In this document: positions 16,960-26,460 of the stretch, one piece after another | How the letters are laid out: each line of letters opens with the position of its first letter | How positions within the stretch are numbered: position 1 is the first letter of the stretch | Source of the DNA: Clavibacter michiganensis subsp. insidiosus | Lineage (GTDB): Bacteria; Actinomycetota; Actinomycetes; Actinomycetales; Microbacteriaceae | Assembly: GCF_002240565.1 (NCBI RefSeq) | Contig: NZ_MZMO01000001.1 | Coordinates: forward strand, 1,612,001 to 1,676,000 | DNA length: 64,000 nucleotides | Direction of reading: 5' to 3' | Translations under genes and position numbers: made by a program | Notes under the pieces: generated by a model | What the model was told of the DNA's origin: nothing | What the model saw: the letters and a program-made list of their open reading frames with translations, nothing else | Database searches by the model: none

Positions 16960-18487
16960 GACCGATCCCACCCGACGCGCCACGGCGGCCGCGGGTGGAG
17001 GTGGCGACCCCTTCGAGAGCCTCTTCGGCGACCAGGCCGCGGACTCCCCGGCCCCGACGCACGCGGCCGCTCCCGCCCCGGATCCCTCGCCCGCTCCTCG
17101 CGGCGACGGACCCGGCATCGGCACCGGCGCCCCCAAGACGCGACGCGAGCTCCGCGCGCTGCGCGAGGCGGCGGAGGCGCAGGCGGGGACTCCCGCACCG
17201 GACGACGCACCACGACGCACGGTGGCCGACGAGCGTCCCGCTGCGCGCGAGACCGCGCCGCTCGCCTCCGCCGGCGCTCCGCGTCCCGCGTCCGAGGAGC
17301 GTCCTCGCGTCGAGGCGGCCGCCGCGAGCGCTGCCCGGACCACCCCGACCCCCCTCACGCCGACCCGCAGGACGGCGGACGACGGCCGCGGCGCACCGCC
17401 GCCCCGCGCGGCCCCCGTCGCCCCGAAGCCGAAGCGCCGCCACCCGAAGTGGCCGTACGTCGTGGTCCTGCTCATCGCGCTGTTCGGCGGAGCCGCGGTC
17501 ATCGCCACGTCGCTCTTCGGCCCGGTCGTGACGGCGCTCCTCACGCCCGCCGAGCCCACCGACTACGACGGCGACGGATCCGGCGAGGTGCAGGTCGTCG
17601 TCAAGACGGGCGACACGGGCAGCACCATCGGCGACACGCTCGCCGCGCAGGACGTCGTGAAGACGTCGAAGGCGTTCTACCGGGCCGTCGTCGCCTCGGG
17701 CGGCGAGGTCGTGTTCCAGCCGGGGACCTACACGCTGCGGAAGCAGATGAGCGCGGCGTCCGCGCTGGCGCTGCTGCAGGATCCGTCGAGCCAGAGCCAG
17801 GCCATGGTCACCATCCCCGAGGGGCAGACCGCCGCGCAGGCGTTCGAGCTCATCGCGGAGGGCACCGGCACGCCCGTCGCCGACCTGGAGGGCGCGGCCG
17901 CGGATCGCGCCGCGCTGGGCATCCCCGCCGAGGCGCCGAACATCGAGGGCTACCTCTTCCCGGCCACGTACGACTTCCCTCCCGGCACCTCCGCGACGGA
18001 CATGGTCAAGGCGATGGTGAGCCGCACCTTCCAGGCGCTCGACCAGGCCGGCGTCGCACCCGCCGACCGGCACCGCGTGCTCACGCTCGCCGCGCTCATC
18101 CAGAAGGAGGCCCGCTTCGAGGGGGACTTCTACAAGGTGTCGCGCGTGTTCCAGAACCGCATCGCGATCGGCATGCCGCTGCAGTCGGACGCGACCGTCG
18201 CGTACGGGGCGAACTCGGTCGGCCGGGTCACGACCACCGATGCCGAGCGCGCGGACGACAACCCGTGGAACACGTACGTGCACCCGGGCCTGCCCGTCGG
18301 CCCCATCTCGAACCCGGGCGACCTCGCGATCAAGGCGGCGCTGGCGCCCGCGGACGGCCCGTGGCTGTACTTCGTCACGGTCAACACCATCACGGGCGAC
18401 ACCGTGTTCTCGCAGACGTACGAGGAGCACGAGAAGGCCGTCGCGCAGTGGCAGCAGTTCATGAAGGACAACCCGGGCAATGGCTGA
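16913..18487 (+). CDS. mltG: Endolytic transglycosylase MltG
   Basis: MltG cleaves nascent peptidoglycan strands at the membrane and is thought to end glycan polymerisation. The 524 aa have a long, low-complexity cytoplasmic part (about 180 residues of Ala, Pro, Thr, Arg), one membrane helix (YVVVLLIALFGGAAVIATSLF), a LysM-like region (VVVKTGDTGSTIGDTLAAQDVV) and the YceG catalytic domain, with the candidate catalytic Glu in LAALIQKEARFEGDF and the pocket segment LQSDATVAYG. The GTG at 16913 lies inside ruvX and has no good ribosome binding site, so a later start (for example GTG at 17222) is possible. The stop overlaps aroE by eight bases. Confidence 0.9.
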   Translation: MLSSRGTESILTDTPETDPTRRATAAAGGGGDPFESLFGDQAADSPAPTHAAAPAPDPSPAPRGDGPGIGTGAPKTRRELRALREAAEAQAGTPAPDDAPRRTVADERPAARETAPLASAGAPRPASEERPRVEAAAASAARTTPTPLTPTRRTADDGRGAPPPRAAPVAPKPKRRHPKWPYVVVLLIALFGGAAVIATSLFGPVVTALLTPAEPTDYDGDGSGEVQVVVKTGDTGSTIGDTLAAQDVVKTSKAFYRAVVASGGEVVFQPGTYTLRKQMSAASALALLQDPSSQSQAMVTIPEGQTAAQAFELIAEGTGTPVADLEGAAADRAALGIPAEAPNIEGYLFPATYDFPPGTSATDMVKAMVSRTFQALDQAGVAPADRHRVLTLAALIQKEARFEGDFYKVSRVFQNRIAIGMPLQSDATVAYGANSVGRVTTTDAERADDNPWNTYVHPGLPVGPISNPGDLAIKAALAPADGPWLYFVTVNTITGDTVFSQTYEEHEKAVAQWQQFMKDNPGNG

Positions 18488-19370
18488 TCCGCGGACGCCG
18501 GCCGTGCGGCTGGCGGTCCTCGGCAGCCCCATCGCGCACTCGCTCTCGCCGCGGCTGCACGCGGCGGCGTACCGGGTGCTCGGGCTCGACTGGTCCTACG
18601 AGGCGGTCGAGTGCACGGGAGCGGATCTGGGCGCGTTCGTCGCGGTCCTCGGATCGGGCTGGCGCGGCCTCTCGCTCACGATGCCGCTGAAGCGCGACGT
18701 GCTGCCGCTCCTCGATGCGCTCGACGACACGGCCCGCCTCGCGGGCGCGGCGAACACGCTGCTCTTGGAGGAGGACGGCGACGGCGGGACGCGGCGTCGC
18801 GGCGCGAACACGGACGTCCCGGGGATCGTGCGCGCGTTCGGGATGGCCGGCGTCGAGCGGTGCGGGCGGGCGGTGGTGCTGGGCGCTGGATCCACCGCGC
18901 GCTCGGCGGTCGTCGCGCTGGCCCGGATGGGCGCGCGCGAGGTCGTCGTCGCGGCCCGCCGCCCGGCGCAGGGCCGGGAGCTCGCGCCCCTGGCCGACGA
19001 GCTGGGCCTCGCGCTCCGCGCCGTGCCGCTCGACGACGCGCCGGGCGCGCTCCGCGACGCCGACACCGTGGTCAGCACCCTCCCGGGCGACGCCGCCGCG
19101 ACCGTGCCGTTGCCCGCTGCCGTGCCCGAGGCGACCGTGCTCCTCGACGTCACCTACGCGCCCTGGCCCACCGGCATCGCCACCGGGTGGGAGCGCGCGG
19201 GTGGGCGCGTCGTGCCGGGGATCGACATGCTCGTGCAGCAGGCGCTCGGCCAGGTGAGGCTGTTCGTCGCCGGGGACGCCGAGCTGCCGCTGCCCGACGA
19301 GGAGCGGGTGCTCGCGGCGATGCTCGCGAGCGTCGGCCGGGATCCGCGGAGGCCCTGGACGGGAGCCTGA
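18480..19370 (+). CDS. aroE: Shikimate dehydrogenase
   Basis: AroE reduces 3-dehydroshikimate to shikimate with NADPH. The substrate half carries [20 protein letters not shown] and the catalytic Lys region [23 protein letters not shown] holds the partner Asp. The cofactor half has [20 protein letters not shown] as the glycine loop and VVAARRP following it. Length of 296 aa is normal. It is the first of five shikimate enzymes here, starting within the end of mltG. The last codons and the stop are part of a 49-bp tandem repeat that fills the gap to aroC. Confidence 0.93.
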   Translation: MADPRTPAVRLAVLGSPIAHSLSPRLHAAAYRVLGLDWSYEAVECTGADLGAFVAVLGSGWRGLSLTMPLKRDVLPLLDALDDTARLAGAANTLLLEEDGDGGTRRRGANTDVPGIVRAFGMAGVERCGRAVVLGAGSTARSAVVALARMGAREVVVAARRPAQGRELAPLADELGLALRAVPLDDAPGALRDADTVVSTLPGDAAATVPLPAAVPEATVLLDVTYAPWPTGIATGWERAGGRVVPGIDMLVQQALGQVRLFVAGDAELPLPDEERVLAAMLASVGRDPRRPWTGA

Positions 19371-19501
19371 GCCGCGGGGCCGACCCTGCCGCTGTGGGAG
19401 GCCGTCGACGGGAGCCCGGCCCGCGGGACCGACCCTGCCGCTGTGGGAGGCCGTCGACGGGAGCCCGGCCCGCGGGACCGACCCTGCCGCTGTGGGAGGA
19501 T
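19355..19501 (+). repeat. 49-bp tandem repeat, three copies, between aroE and aroC
   Basis: Three head-to-tail 49-bp units start at 19355, 19404 and 19453. Copies two and three are identical for about 46 bases; copy one is diverged and holds the aroE stop codon, changed from GCCTGA to GCCCGG in the later copies. Each unit ends in GTGGGAGG, the purine-rich core used as the aroC ribosome binding site in the last copy. The layout suggests recent duplication of the aroE-aroC junction. Confidence 0.95.
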
Positions 19502-19507
19502 GGGGCC

Positions 19508-20746
19508 ATGCTGCGTTGGCTCACCGCCGGGGAATCCCACGGCCCCGAACTCATCGCCGTCCTGGAGGGCCTGCCCGCGGGCGTGCCCGTCAGCCTCGAC
19601 GGCATCCGCGCCGACCTCGCCCGTCGCAAGCTCGGCTACGGCCGCGGCGCGCGCATGGCGTTCGAGCAGGATGAGTTGCGCCTCTCGACCGGCGTCGTCC
19701 ACGGGCGCACGCTCGGCAGCCCCATCGCCGTGCGCATCGGCAACACCGAGTGGCCCAAGTGGGTCGACGTCATGAGCCCCGAGCCGGTGGATCCGGAGAA
19801 GCTGCAGGGCGCGCGCGCCGCGGCCCTCACGCGTCCCCGCCCCGGCCATGCCGACCTGGTGGGCATGCAGAAGTACGACTTCGAAGAGGCGCGCCCCGTG
19901 CTCGAGCGCGCGAGCGCCCGCGAGACGGCGGCCCGTGTCGCGCTCGGCGCCGTGGCGCGCGCGTTCCTCGCCGAGCTCGGGATCACGCTCGTCAGCCACA
20001 CGCTCGCCATCGGCCCCGTCCGCGTGCCCGAGGGCGCGCCGCTGCCGACGCCGGCCGACGTGGACGCGCTCGACGCGGATCCGCTGCGCTGCTTCCACGC
20101 CGAGACGAGCGCCCGCATGGTCGCCGAGGTCGACGACACCAAGTCCAGCGGCGACACGGTCGGCGGGGTCGTCGAGGTCCTCGCCTACGACCTGCCGCCG
20201 GGCCTCGGCTCGCACGTGCACTGGGACCGCCGCCTCGACTCGAAGCTCGCTGCCGCGCTCATGGGCATCCAGGCGATCAAGGGCGTCGAGGTCGGCGACG
20301 GCTTCCTCACCACCACGCGCCGCGGATCCGAGGCGCACGACGAGCTGTTCTCCACGGACGCCGGCATCGGCCGGTCCACGGACCGCGCGGGGGGCACCGA
20401 GGGCGGCATGTCGACGGGCACGGTCCTCCGCGTCCGCGCCGGCATGAAGCCCATCGCGACCGTGCCGCGCGCCCTCCGCACCATCGACACCGCCACGGGC
20501 GGCGCGGCCCCCGCGAACCACCAGCGCTCCGACGTGTGCGCGGTGCCCGCCGCGGGAGTGGTCGCCGAGGCCATGGTCGCGCTGACGCTCGCCGACGCCG
20601 TGCTGGAGAAGTTCGGGGGCGACTCCGTGGGCGAGACCCTGCGGAACCTCCGCGGCTACCTCGACGCGATCCCCGAGGGCCGCCGCACGGGTGCCGATCT
20701 CGTGGACGAGGCGGACGCCGCGCCGCCGGCTCCTCCCGAGGCCTGA
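19508..20746 (+). CDS. aroC: Chorismate synthase
   Basis: AroC makes chorismate from EPSP using reduced FMN. The 412-aa protein has the hallmark segments [56 protein letters not shown] and [18 protein letters not shown]. The ATG at 19508 is chosen because [12 protein letters not shown] is the family N-terminus and GGGAGGAT stands eight bases upstream; the frame is open further upstream but through the repeat. aroK follows three bases after the stop. Confidence 0.97.
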   Translation: MLRWLTAGESHGPELIAVLEGLPAGVPVSLDGIRADLARRKLGYGRGARMAFEQDELRLSTGVVHGRTLGSPIAVRIGNTEWPKWVDVMSPEPVDPEKLQGARAAALTRPRPGHADLVGMQKYDFEEARPVLERASARETAARVALGAVARAFLAELGITLVSHTLAIGPVRVPEGAPLPTPADVDALDADPLRCFHAETSARMVAEVDDTKSSGDTVGGVVEVLAYDLPPGLGSHVHWDRRLDSKLAAALMGIQAIKGVEVGDGFLTTTRRGSEAHDELFSTDAGIGRSTDRAGGTEGGMSTGTVLRVRAGMKPIATVPRALRTIDTATGGAAPANHQRSDVCAVPAAGVVAEAMVALTLADAVLEKFGGDSVGETLRNLRGYLDAIPEGRRTGADLVDEADAAPPAPPEA

Positions 20747-20748
20747 GC

Positions 20749-21240
20749 GTGCCGGTCGTCCTGATCGGCCCGCCCGGCGCGGGCAAGACCACGGTCGGCC
20801 GTCGCGTCGCGAAGGCGCTGGGCGTGCCGTTCACGGACACCGACCGCGCCATCGTCGCGGCGCACGGATCCATCGCCGACATCTTCCGCGAGCACGGCGA
20901 GCCGCGGTTCCGCGAGCTCGAGCGCTCCGCGGTCGCCGCCGCCCTCGCGGAGGACGGCGTCGTCTCGCTCGGCGGGGGAGCCGTCCTCGATGCCGCGACG
21001 CGCGCCGACCTCGCGTCGTGCGGGGTCGTGCTCCTCACCGTCAGCGAGCACGCCGTGCGCGCGCGGATCCGCGGCCACGACCGCCCGCTCGTCGACGGCC
21101 TCGACAGCTGGCGCCGCATCGTCGCCGACCGCGAGGAGCTCTACCGCTCGCTCGCCGACCTGACCATCGACACCTCCGACCGCCCGCTCCCGCGCATCGC
21201 CCGCGAGATCGAGCGCTTCGCCCGGGAGAGGCAGCCATGA
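20749..21240 (+). CDS. aroK: Shikimate kinase
   Basis: AroK phosphorylates shikimate at O-3 with ATP. The 163 aa start with PVVLIGPPGAGKTTVGRRVAKALG (P-loop at residues 7-14), followed by the shikimate-binding DTDRAI, the FRELE segment and the GGGAVL motif, with the lid Arg region RIRGHDRPLV. The GTG start gives the exact family N-terminus. The stop overlaps the aroB ATG by four bases. Confidence 0.96.
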   Translation: MPVVLIGPPGAGKTTVGRRVAKALGVPFTDTDRAIVAAHGSIADIFREHGEPRFRELERSAVAAALAEDGVVSLGGGAVLDAATRADLASCGVVLLTVSEHAVRARIRGHDRPLVDGLDSWRRIVADREELYRSLADLTIDTSDRPLPRIAREIERFARERQP

Positions 21241-22379
21241 CCGAACCGACCCCCACCGAGACCGCCCGGACCGCCGCCGCCGCGACGCCGCCGGCCGCCG
21301 AGCCCGACGCGCCCACCGTGATCCACGTGTCCGGCACGCCCGGCTACGACGTCACCGTGGGCCGCGGCCTCGTCCAGGGCGTGGGCGCGCTGCTCGGCCC
21401 GCGCGTGCGCAAGGTGCTCATCGTGCACGCGCCCGCCCTCGCCGAGGAGGCGTCTCGGTTGCGCGAGCGCCTGCAGGGCGACGTGGAGGTGTACCTCGCG
21501 GAGGTGCCCGACGCCGAGGGCGCCAAGCGCGTCGAGGTCGCCGCGTTCTGCTGGAAGATCATGGGAACCACCGACTTCACGCGCTCCGACGCCGTCATCA
21601 CGCTCGGCGGCGGCGCCACGACCGACCTCGGCGGCTTCGTCGCGGCGACGTGGCTGCGCGGCGTGATGCTCATCCAGATCCCGACGACCGTGCTCGCCAT
21701 GGTCGACGCGGCCGTCGGCGGGAAGACCGGCATCAACACGTCCGAGGGCAAGAACCTCGTCGGCGCCTTCTACGCGCCGACCGCCGTGATCGTCGACCTC
21801 GACCTGCTCGCGACCCTGCCGCGGAACGAGATCGTCACGGGCTTCGCGGAGATCGTGAAGGCCGGGTTCATCGCGGTACCGGAGATCCTCGACATCATCG
21901 AGCGGGACGTCGCGCGCGTCACGGACCCCACGAGCGGCGAGTTCCGCCGCGTCGTGGAGCTGTCGATCGCGATGAAGGCCGAGGTCGTGGGGGAGGACTT
22001 CACGGAGAAGGGCCGCCGCGAGATCCTCAACTACGGGCACACGCTCGGCCACGCCATCGAGCACGCCGAGCGCTACCGCTGGCGGCACGGCGCGGCCGTC
22101 GCGGTCGGCATGGTGTTCGCGGCGGAGCTCTCGCGCCTCACGCGCTCGCTCTCGGACGAGGCGGTCGACCGGCACCGGCGGATCCTCGACTCGCTCGACC
22201 TGCCCACCAGCTACCCGGTCGGCCGCTGGCCCACGCTGGTCGCGAGCATGAAGCGCGACAAGAAGGCGCGCGGCGACATGATGCGCTTCATCGTCCTCGA
22301 CGGCGTCGGCCGGGCCAGCGTGCTCAACGGGCCCGAGGAGGCGCTGCTGTTCGCGGCGTACCAGGAGATCGGCTCATGA
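21237..22379 (+). CDS. aroB: 3-dehydroquinate synthase
   Basis: AroB converts DAHP to 3-dehydroquinate with NAD and a divalent metal. The 380 aa have an extra Thr/Ala/Pro-rich start of about 25 residues, then [18 protein letters not shown], the NAD site [42 protein letters not shown], and the metal-binding stretch [21 protein letters not shown]. No substitution in these is seen. It overlaps both aroK and the following SDR gene by ATGA. Confidence 0.97.
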   Translation: MTEPTPTETARTAAAATPPAAEPDAPTVIHVSGTPGYDVTVGRGLVQGVGALLGPRVRKVLIVHAPALAEEASRLRERLQGDVEVYLAEVPDAEGAKRVEVAAFCWKIMGTTDFTRSDAVITLGGGATTDLGGFVAATWLRGVMLIQIPTTVLAMVDAAVGGKTGINTSEGKNLVGAFYAPTAVIVDLDLLATLPRNEIVTGFAEIVKAGFIAVPEILDIIERDVARVTDPTSGEFRRVVELSIAMKAEVVGEDFTEKGRREILNYGHTLGHAIEHAERYRWRHGAAVAVGMVFAAELSRLTRSLSDEAVDRHRRILDSLDLPTSYPVGRWPTLVASMKRDKKARGDMMRFIVLDGVGRASVLNGPEEALLFAAYQEIGS

Positions 22380-23161
22380 CCGACCCCGCGCATCCCGACG
22401 CGCCCGTCCGCCCCGTCGCGCTGATCACGGGCGTCGGCCGGGTCGCGGGTCTCGGCGCGGCCATCGCCGAGGACCTGGCCCTCGGCGGCTGGGACGTCGC
22501 CTTCTCCTACTGGTCCGCCTACGACGCGCGCATGCCCTGGGGTCCGCAGCCCGACGACCCCGCGCGGGTCGCCGAGGCCGTCGCGCGCGCCGGGGGCCGG
22601 GCGCACGCGATCGAGGCCGACCTGATGGACACGGGCGCGGCCGAGCGGATCCTCGACGAGGTCGAGCGCGAGCTCGGCCCGATCACGGGCCTCGTCCTCA
22701 GCCACGCCGAGTCGGTCGACAGCGGCCTCCTCGACACGACCGTGGAGGCCCTCGACCGGCACCTCGCCGTGAACGTGCGGGCGTCGCTCCAGCTCATCCA
22801 GGGCTTCGCCCGGCGGTACCGCGCGGAGCCCGGCGCGGGCCGCATCGTGGCCCTCACGAGCGACCACGTCGTCGGCAACGTGCCCTACGGCGCGAGCAAG
22901 GCGGCGCTCGACCGCATCGTCATCGCGGCCGCGCGCGAGCTCGAGCACGTGCGCGTGACCGCGAACCTCGTGGATCCCGGGCCCACCGACACCGGCTGGT
23001 TCACGCCCGAGCTGCGCGAGGGCCTCCGGCAGGCCACGCCCCGCGGCCGGCTCGCCGAGCCCCGCGACGCCGCCGCGCTCGTGTGCTTCCTGCTCTCCGC
23101 CGAGGGCGGCTGGATCAACGGCCAGCGCATCCGATCCGACGGCGGCCAGAGCGTCGGCTGA
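22376..23161 (+). CDS. SDR family oxidoreductase in the shikimate operon
   Basis: A 261-aa classical short-chain dehydrogenase: the cofactor loop is [18 protein letters not shown] (a TGxxxxxGxG variant), a catalytic Ser is in ALTSDHV, and the YxxxK pair is [20 protein letters not shown] and [18 protein letters not shown] are the usual C-terminal SDR segments. It is translationally coupled to aroB and lies 20 bases upstream of aroQ. No known shikimate step requires it, since AroE is present, so its substrate is open; it may be a passenger or act on a quinate- or shikimate-related compound. Confidence 0.85.
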   Translation: MTDPAHPDAPVRPVALITGVGRVAGLGAAIAEDLALGGWDVAFSYWSAYDARMPWGPQPDDPARVAEAVARAGGRAHAIEADLMDTGAAERILDEVERELGPITGLVLSHAESVDSGLLDTTVEALDRHLAVNVRASLQLIQGFARRYRAEPGAGRIVALTSDHVVGNVPYGASKAALDRIVIAAARELEHVRVTANLVDPGPTDTGWFTPELREGLRQATPRGRLAEPRDAAALVCFLLSAEGGWINGQRIRSDGGQSVG

Positions 23162-23168
23162 CCCGCCC

Positions 23169-23174
23169 TAGGCT
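23169..23174 (+). promoter_or_regulatory. Candidate -10 box for a leaderless aroQ transcript
   Basis: TAGGCT sits seven bases before the ATG of aroQ. It would let aroQ be transcribed separately from the upstream operon, without a leader. Confidence 0.45.
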
Positions 23175-23181
23175 GGAGCGC

Positions 23182-23622
23182 ATGTCACGCGTGCTCGTCC
23201 TCAACGGCCCCAACCTCGGACGGCTCGGCAGCCGCGAGCCCGACGTGTACGGCACCGGGTCGCTCGAGGACCTCCGCCGAGAGCTCGTCGCGTTCGCGCC
23301 CGACGGCGTCGAGATCGACCTGCGGCAGACCGACGACGAGGCGACCCTCATCGGCTGGTTGCACGAGGCCGTCGACACGGCGAGCCCCGTGATCATGAAC
23401 CCCGCCGCCTTCACGCACTACTCGTACGCGCTCCGCGACGCCGCGGCGCTCGTGACGAAGGCCGGCATCCTCCTCCTCGAGGTGCACATCTCGAACCCCC
23501 ATGCGCGCGAGGAGTTCCGGCACACGAGCGTCATCTCGCCCGTCGCCACGGGCGTCATCGCCGGGCTCGGGCAGGGCTCCTACCTCCTGGCCCTCGCGCA
23601 CGTCGTGACCGCCACCCGTTAG
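23182..23622 (+). CDS. aroQ: Type II 3-dehydroquinate dehydratase
   Basis: AroQ dehydrates 3-dehydroquinate to 3-dehydroshikimate. The 146 aa carry [21 protein letters not shown] with the catalytic Tyr, the loop Arg upstream of it, the [15 protein letters not shown] segment and [20 protein letters not shown] with the active-site His. The ATG at 23182 is chosen over a longer frame (from 23083) that adds 33 basic residues overlapping the SDR gene. With aroB, aroE, aroK and aroC this gives five of the seven steps to chorismate; the DAHP synthase and EPSP synthase genes are not in the window. Confidence 0.95.
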   Translation: MSRVLVLNGPNLGRLGSREPDVYGTGSLEDLRRELVAFAPDGVEIDLRQTDDEATLIGWLHEAVDTASPVIMNPAAFTHYSYALRDAAALVTKAGILLLEVHISNPHAREEFRHTSVISPVATGVIAGLGQGSYLLALAHVVTATR

Positions 23623-23625
23623 GCT
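23620..23625 (+). promoter_or_regulatory. Candidate -10 box of efp, overlapping the aroQ stop
   Basis: TAGGCT contains the aroQ stop TAG. It would give efp and nusB a leader of about 100 bases. Sequence between it and efp is GC-rich with no other feature that I can name. Confidence 0.4.
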
Positions 23626-23733
23626 GATCCCTCGGATCGCCACGCCGCCCGCACCGGGCCGGCGCCCGGCACCCCGTGCGGCCGCACCGACGCCGCACCT
23701 CCCGCTCGTCGAACAGGCAAGGACCCTCCCCGC

Positions 23734-24297
23734 ATGGCCTCTACCGCTGACATCAAGAACGGCGTCGTCCTCAACATGGACGGCCAGCTGTGGACCGTCA
23801 TCGAGTTCCAGCACGTCAAGCCGGGCAAGGGTGGCGCGTTCGTGCGCACCAAGGTCAAGAACGTGATGAGCGGCAAGGTCGTCGACCGCACGTTCAACGC
23901 GGGCGCGAAGATCGAGACCGAGACGGTCGACCGCCGCGACTTCCAGTACCTCTACGCCGACGGCGAGAACTTCGTGTTCATGGACACGAGCGACTACGAC
24001 CAGATCACGCTGTCGGCCGCCCAGGTCGGCGACGCGAAGAACTTCATGCTCGAGAACCAGGACGTCACCGTGGCGCTGCACAACGGCGAGGGGCTCTACG
24101 TCGAGCTGCCCGCCTCCGTCGTGCTCACCATCACGTACACGGAGCCGGGCCTGCAGGGCGACCGCTCGACGGGCGGCACCAAGCCCGCGACGGTCGAGAC
24201 CGGGCACCAGATCCAGGTCCCGCTCTTCCTCGAGCAGGGCACGCGCGTCAAGGTGGACACCCGCACGGGCGACTACCTCGGCCGCGTCACCGACTGA
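23734..24297 (+). CDS. efp: Elongation factor P
   Basis: EF-P relieves ribosomes stalled at polyproline. The 187-aa protein has the KOW-like N-terminal domain with the loop [17 protein letters not shown], whose Lys at the tip reaches the peptidyl-transferase centre, two OB domains, and the C-terminal GDYLGRVTD. Many proteins in this window have Pro-rich tracts (SecD, MltG, RarA), which makes EF-P a likely contributor to their synthesis. nusB begins three bases downstream. Confidence 0.97.
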   Translation: MASTADIKNGVVLNMDGQLWTVIEFQHVKPGKGGAFVRTKVKNVMSGKVVDRTFNAGAKIETETVDRRDFQYLYADGENFVFMDTSDYDQITLSAAQVGDAKNFMLENQDVTVALHNGEGLYVELPASVVLTITYTEPGLQGDRSTGGTKPATVETGHQIQVPLFLEQGTRVKVDTRTGDYLGRVTD

Positions 24298-24300
24298 CCC

Positions 24301-24714
24301 GTGAGCGCACGCACCAAGGCGCGCAAGCGCGCCCTCGACGTCCTCTACGTCGCGGACATCCGCGGCGAGTCCATCCCCGCGACCCTCGCGGTCGAGCAGC
24401 AGCGCGCCGCGGCCGAGCCCGACCGGCAGGCCTCGTGGCAGTACGCGCGCGAGATCGCCGAGGGGTTCGTCGCGCACCAGGACGAGATCGACGAGCTCAT
24501 CGAGACGTACTCGGTGAACTGGACGCTCGCCCGCATGCCCGCTGTCGACCGCGCGATCCTGCGCATCGGCATCTGGGAGATCCTCTTCAACGCCGACGTG
24601 CCCGACGGCGTCGCGATCTCGGAGAGCGTCGACCTCGCGTCGTCGCTGTCGACGGACGAGTCGGCGTCGTTCGTGAACGGCATGCTGGCACGGATCGCGG
24701 CGGCGCAGGGCTAG
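24301..24714 (+). CDS. nusB: Transcription antitermination factor NusB
   Basis: NusB with S10 binds boxA RNA in rRNA leaders and supports antitermination. The 137 aa are the single all-helical domain: SARTKARKRALDVLYVADIRGES at the start, the middle helix pair, and RMPAVDRAILRIGIWEILF, VPDGVAISESVDLA and SFVNGMLARIA at the end. GTG start close behind efp. It is the last gene of the conserved alaS-aro-efp-nusB cluster; the next genes are an accessory block. Confidence 0.95.
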   Translation: MSARTKARKRALDVLYVADIRGESIPATLAVEQQRAAAEPDRQASWQYAREIAEGFVAHQDEIDELIETYSVNWTLARMPAVDRAILRIGIWEILFNADVPDGVAISESVDLASSLSTDESASFVNGMLARIAAAQG

Positions 24715-24831
24715 ATCCGGCGTCGACGGCGTGCGAGCGCGCCTCGTCGCGCCTGGGGCGCACGTCCGCCGTGGGTGCCCGTGCGCCGCGGACTGGGGAC
24801 GGGCACGCGGGTCGAGGCCGGGGATCTGCCA

Positions 24832-24851
24832 TCCTCCTGCGGTGAGGAGGA
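24832..24851 (+). promoter_or_regulatory. Hairpin covering the ribosome binding site of the lamin-tail protein gene
   Basis: TCCTCC (24832-24837) can pair perfectly with GGAGGA (24846-24851), leaving an 8-base loop. The second arm is the ribosome binding site, five bases before the ATG at 24856. If formed, it would hinder translation initiation. Confidence 0.4.
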
Positions 24852-24855
24852 CCCC

Positions 24856-26322
24856 ATGAGCCGTTCCATCCGCGCTACCGTCGTCGCGCTCATCGCCCTC
24901 GCGGGGGCGCTCGCCGCGCAGGCCGCCCCCGCATCCGCGCGGTCGTCGTCGACGTCCGACGCCGCGACGCCGTTCGCGGCGGTGCGCATCAACGAGATCG
25001 AGTCCACGGACGGGGACCCGGGCGACTGGGTCGAGCTCATCAACACCGGGAGCGTGCCCGTGGACATCGGCGGGTGCGTGCTGACCGACGACGACCCGAC
25101 GCACCGCTACGTGCTGCCGTCCGGGACGGTGATCCCACCGGGCGGCTTCGTCGTCCTCGACCAGGCCTCGGACACGACCGCCGGCTTCGACTTCGGGCTC
25201 GGCTCCGCCGACGCGGTCCGCCTGCTGGCCCCGGACGGAGCGCTCGTGGACGAGCGGAGCTGGACCCGCCCCTCCCCGACCACCCTGGGTCGGCGGCCGG
25301 GAGCGTCGGCGGGCATGGCCGACACCCTGCGGGCGACGCGCGGCGCGGAGAACGTGTTCCCGGAGCCGCTGGACACGGTGCCGTGGCCCGGCTCCCGAAC
25401 GCTCACGCCGGTGGACACCGTCGACTTCGTCACGGGCAGCCTGAGCGGCCTGGACATCGAGCCGTCCGGTACATCCGCGCCGGGCGTCCTCTGGGCCGTG
25501 GAGAACAAGACGGGCACGCTCCACCGGCTCCTGGCTCAGCCGGACGGATCCCGTCGCCCCGATCCCTCGGGTTGGAGCCGGGGACGGACGCTCCGCTTCG
25601 CGGACGGCACGGGGACCGTCGACGCCGAGGGCGTGACGGTCGCGGGGGAGTCGTCCGCGGGCGGCGTGTACGTCGCCGCGGAGCGCGACGCGGACCGGCC
25701 CGATGTCAGTCGACCGAGCATCCTCCGCTACGACGTCTCCGACCCCGCGGACACGCTGTCCGCCGTGGAGGAGTGGGATCTCGCCGACGACCTCCCGGGG
25801 CTCCCCGCCAACGCCGGTCCCGAGGGCGTGACGTGGGTGCCCGACTCCTTCCTCACCGCCGGCGGCTTCCGCGACGAGCGTCGGGGGACCGGCTACGAGC
25901 CGGAGGCCTACCCCGGCCACGGCGACGGCCTCTTCCTGGTCGGCGTGGAGGGGACGGCGACCGTGTACGCGTACGCCCTCATGCCCGATGGCGCCCACTT
26001 GCGCGTCGCCACCATCGCGACGCCGTTCTCCGTGGTGGCCGACGTGGAGTTCGACCGCGACATCGGTGCGCTGTGGGTCGTCAGCGACGACGCGAGCGCG
26101 GGGAGGACGGCGCTCTACGCCCTCGACGGGACGGGGTCCTTCACCCGGCGCACGGTGCAGGAGGCCCCCGCCGGCGCCGATCCCGCGATGCAGAACGAGG
26201 GCTTCGCGATCGACGCGGCCGCCACCTGCGTGGACGGCGTCCGCTCCACCTACTACGCGGACGACGCCGACACCGGCGGGCACTCGCTGCGTCGCGGCAC
26301 CTACCCGTGCCCGGGGAGCTGA
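24856..26322 (+). CDS. Secreted lamin-tail-domain (LTD) protein
   Basis: A 488-aa exported protein. The N-terminus is a Sec signal peptide (SIRATVVALIALAGALAAQA, likely cut after APASA). A lamin tail domain follows at about residues 45-130: RINEIESTDGDPGDWVELINTG, then VDIGGCVLTDDDPTHRYVLP and IPPGGFVVLDQ. The remaining 330 residues have repeated beta-rich segments (FVTGSLSGLDIEPSG, GVLWAVENKTGTLHRLL, DGTGTVDAEGVTVAG, ADVEFDRDIGALWVVSDD) that look like a beta-propeller of the kind found with esterase-like or phytase-like extracellular proteins. No membrane anchor or sortase signal is seen. Substrate and role are unknown. It begins the block that separates nusB from pyrR. Confidence 0.8.
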   Translation: MSRSIRATVVALIALAGALAAQAAPASARSSSTSDAATPFAAVRINEIESTDGDPGDWVELINTGSVPVDIGGCVLTDDDPTHRYVLPSGTVIPPGGFVVLDQASDTTAGFDFGLGSADAVRLLAPDGALVDERSWTRPSPTTLGRRPGASAGMADTLRATRGAENVFPEPLDTVPWPGSRTLTPVDTVDFVTGSLSGLDIEPSGTSAPGVLWAVENKTGTLHRLLAQPDGSRRPDPSGWSRGRTLRFADGTGTVDAEGVTVAGESSAGGVYVAAERDADRPDVSRPSILRYDVSDPADTLSAVEEWDLADDLPGLPANAGPEGVTWVPDSFLTAGGFRDERRGTGYEPEAYPGHGDGLFLVGVEGTATVYAYALMPDGAHLRVATIATPFSVVADVEFDRDIGALWVVSDDASAGRTALYALDGTGSFTRRTVQEAPAGADPAMQNEGFAIDAAATCVDGVRSTYYADDADTGGHSLRRGTYPCPGS

Positions 26323-26387
26323 TCCCCCCAACCCGCGCCGAGGGCCGGATGATCGCATGCGGCCGGGTCGGATCGCAGCGGGACGAC

Positions 26388-26410
26388 GTCGCGTGACGTC
26401 ACGTGACGTC
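26388..26410 (+). promoter_or_regulatory. Tandem near-palindromic sites upstream of the ABC importer
   Basis: Two 10-bp sites, GTCGCGTGAC (26388-26397) and GTCACGTGAC (26398-26407), abut head to tail, one DNA turn apart; the second is a perfect palindrome and lies within the larger perfect palindrome GACGTCACGTGACGTC at 26395-26410. A copy of the first site stands before the acs-like gene at 29301-29310. This looks like a binding site for a dimeric regulator. Confidence 0.6.
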
Positions 26411-26448
26411 GAGCTACCGCCTGTGACAGGGCAGCCGACGGAGGGCCC

Positions 26449-26454
26449 TACCGT
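26449..26454 (+). promoter_or_regulatory. Candidate -10 box for a leaderless ABC operon transcript
   Basis: TACCGT lies six bases before the ATG at 26461 with no ribosome binding site. GTGACA at 26423-26428 resembles a -35 box but its spacing of 20 bases is long. Confidence 0.5.
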
Positions 26455-26460
26455 CGGGGC

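Noticed and set aside
23083..23181. Longer aroQ start at 23083
   Set aside because: It would add 33 Arg-rich residues inside the SDR gene; the ATG at 23182 gives the normal type II N-terminus and has a leaderless -10 box.
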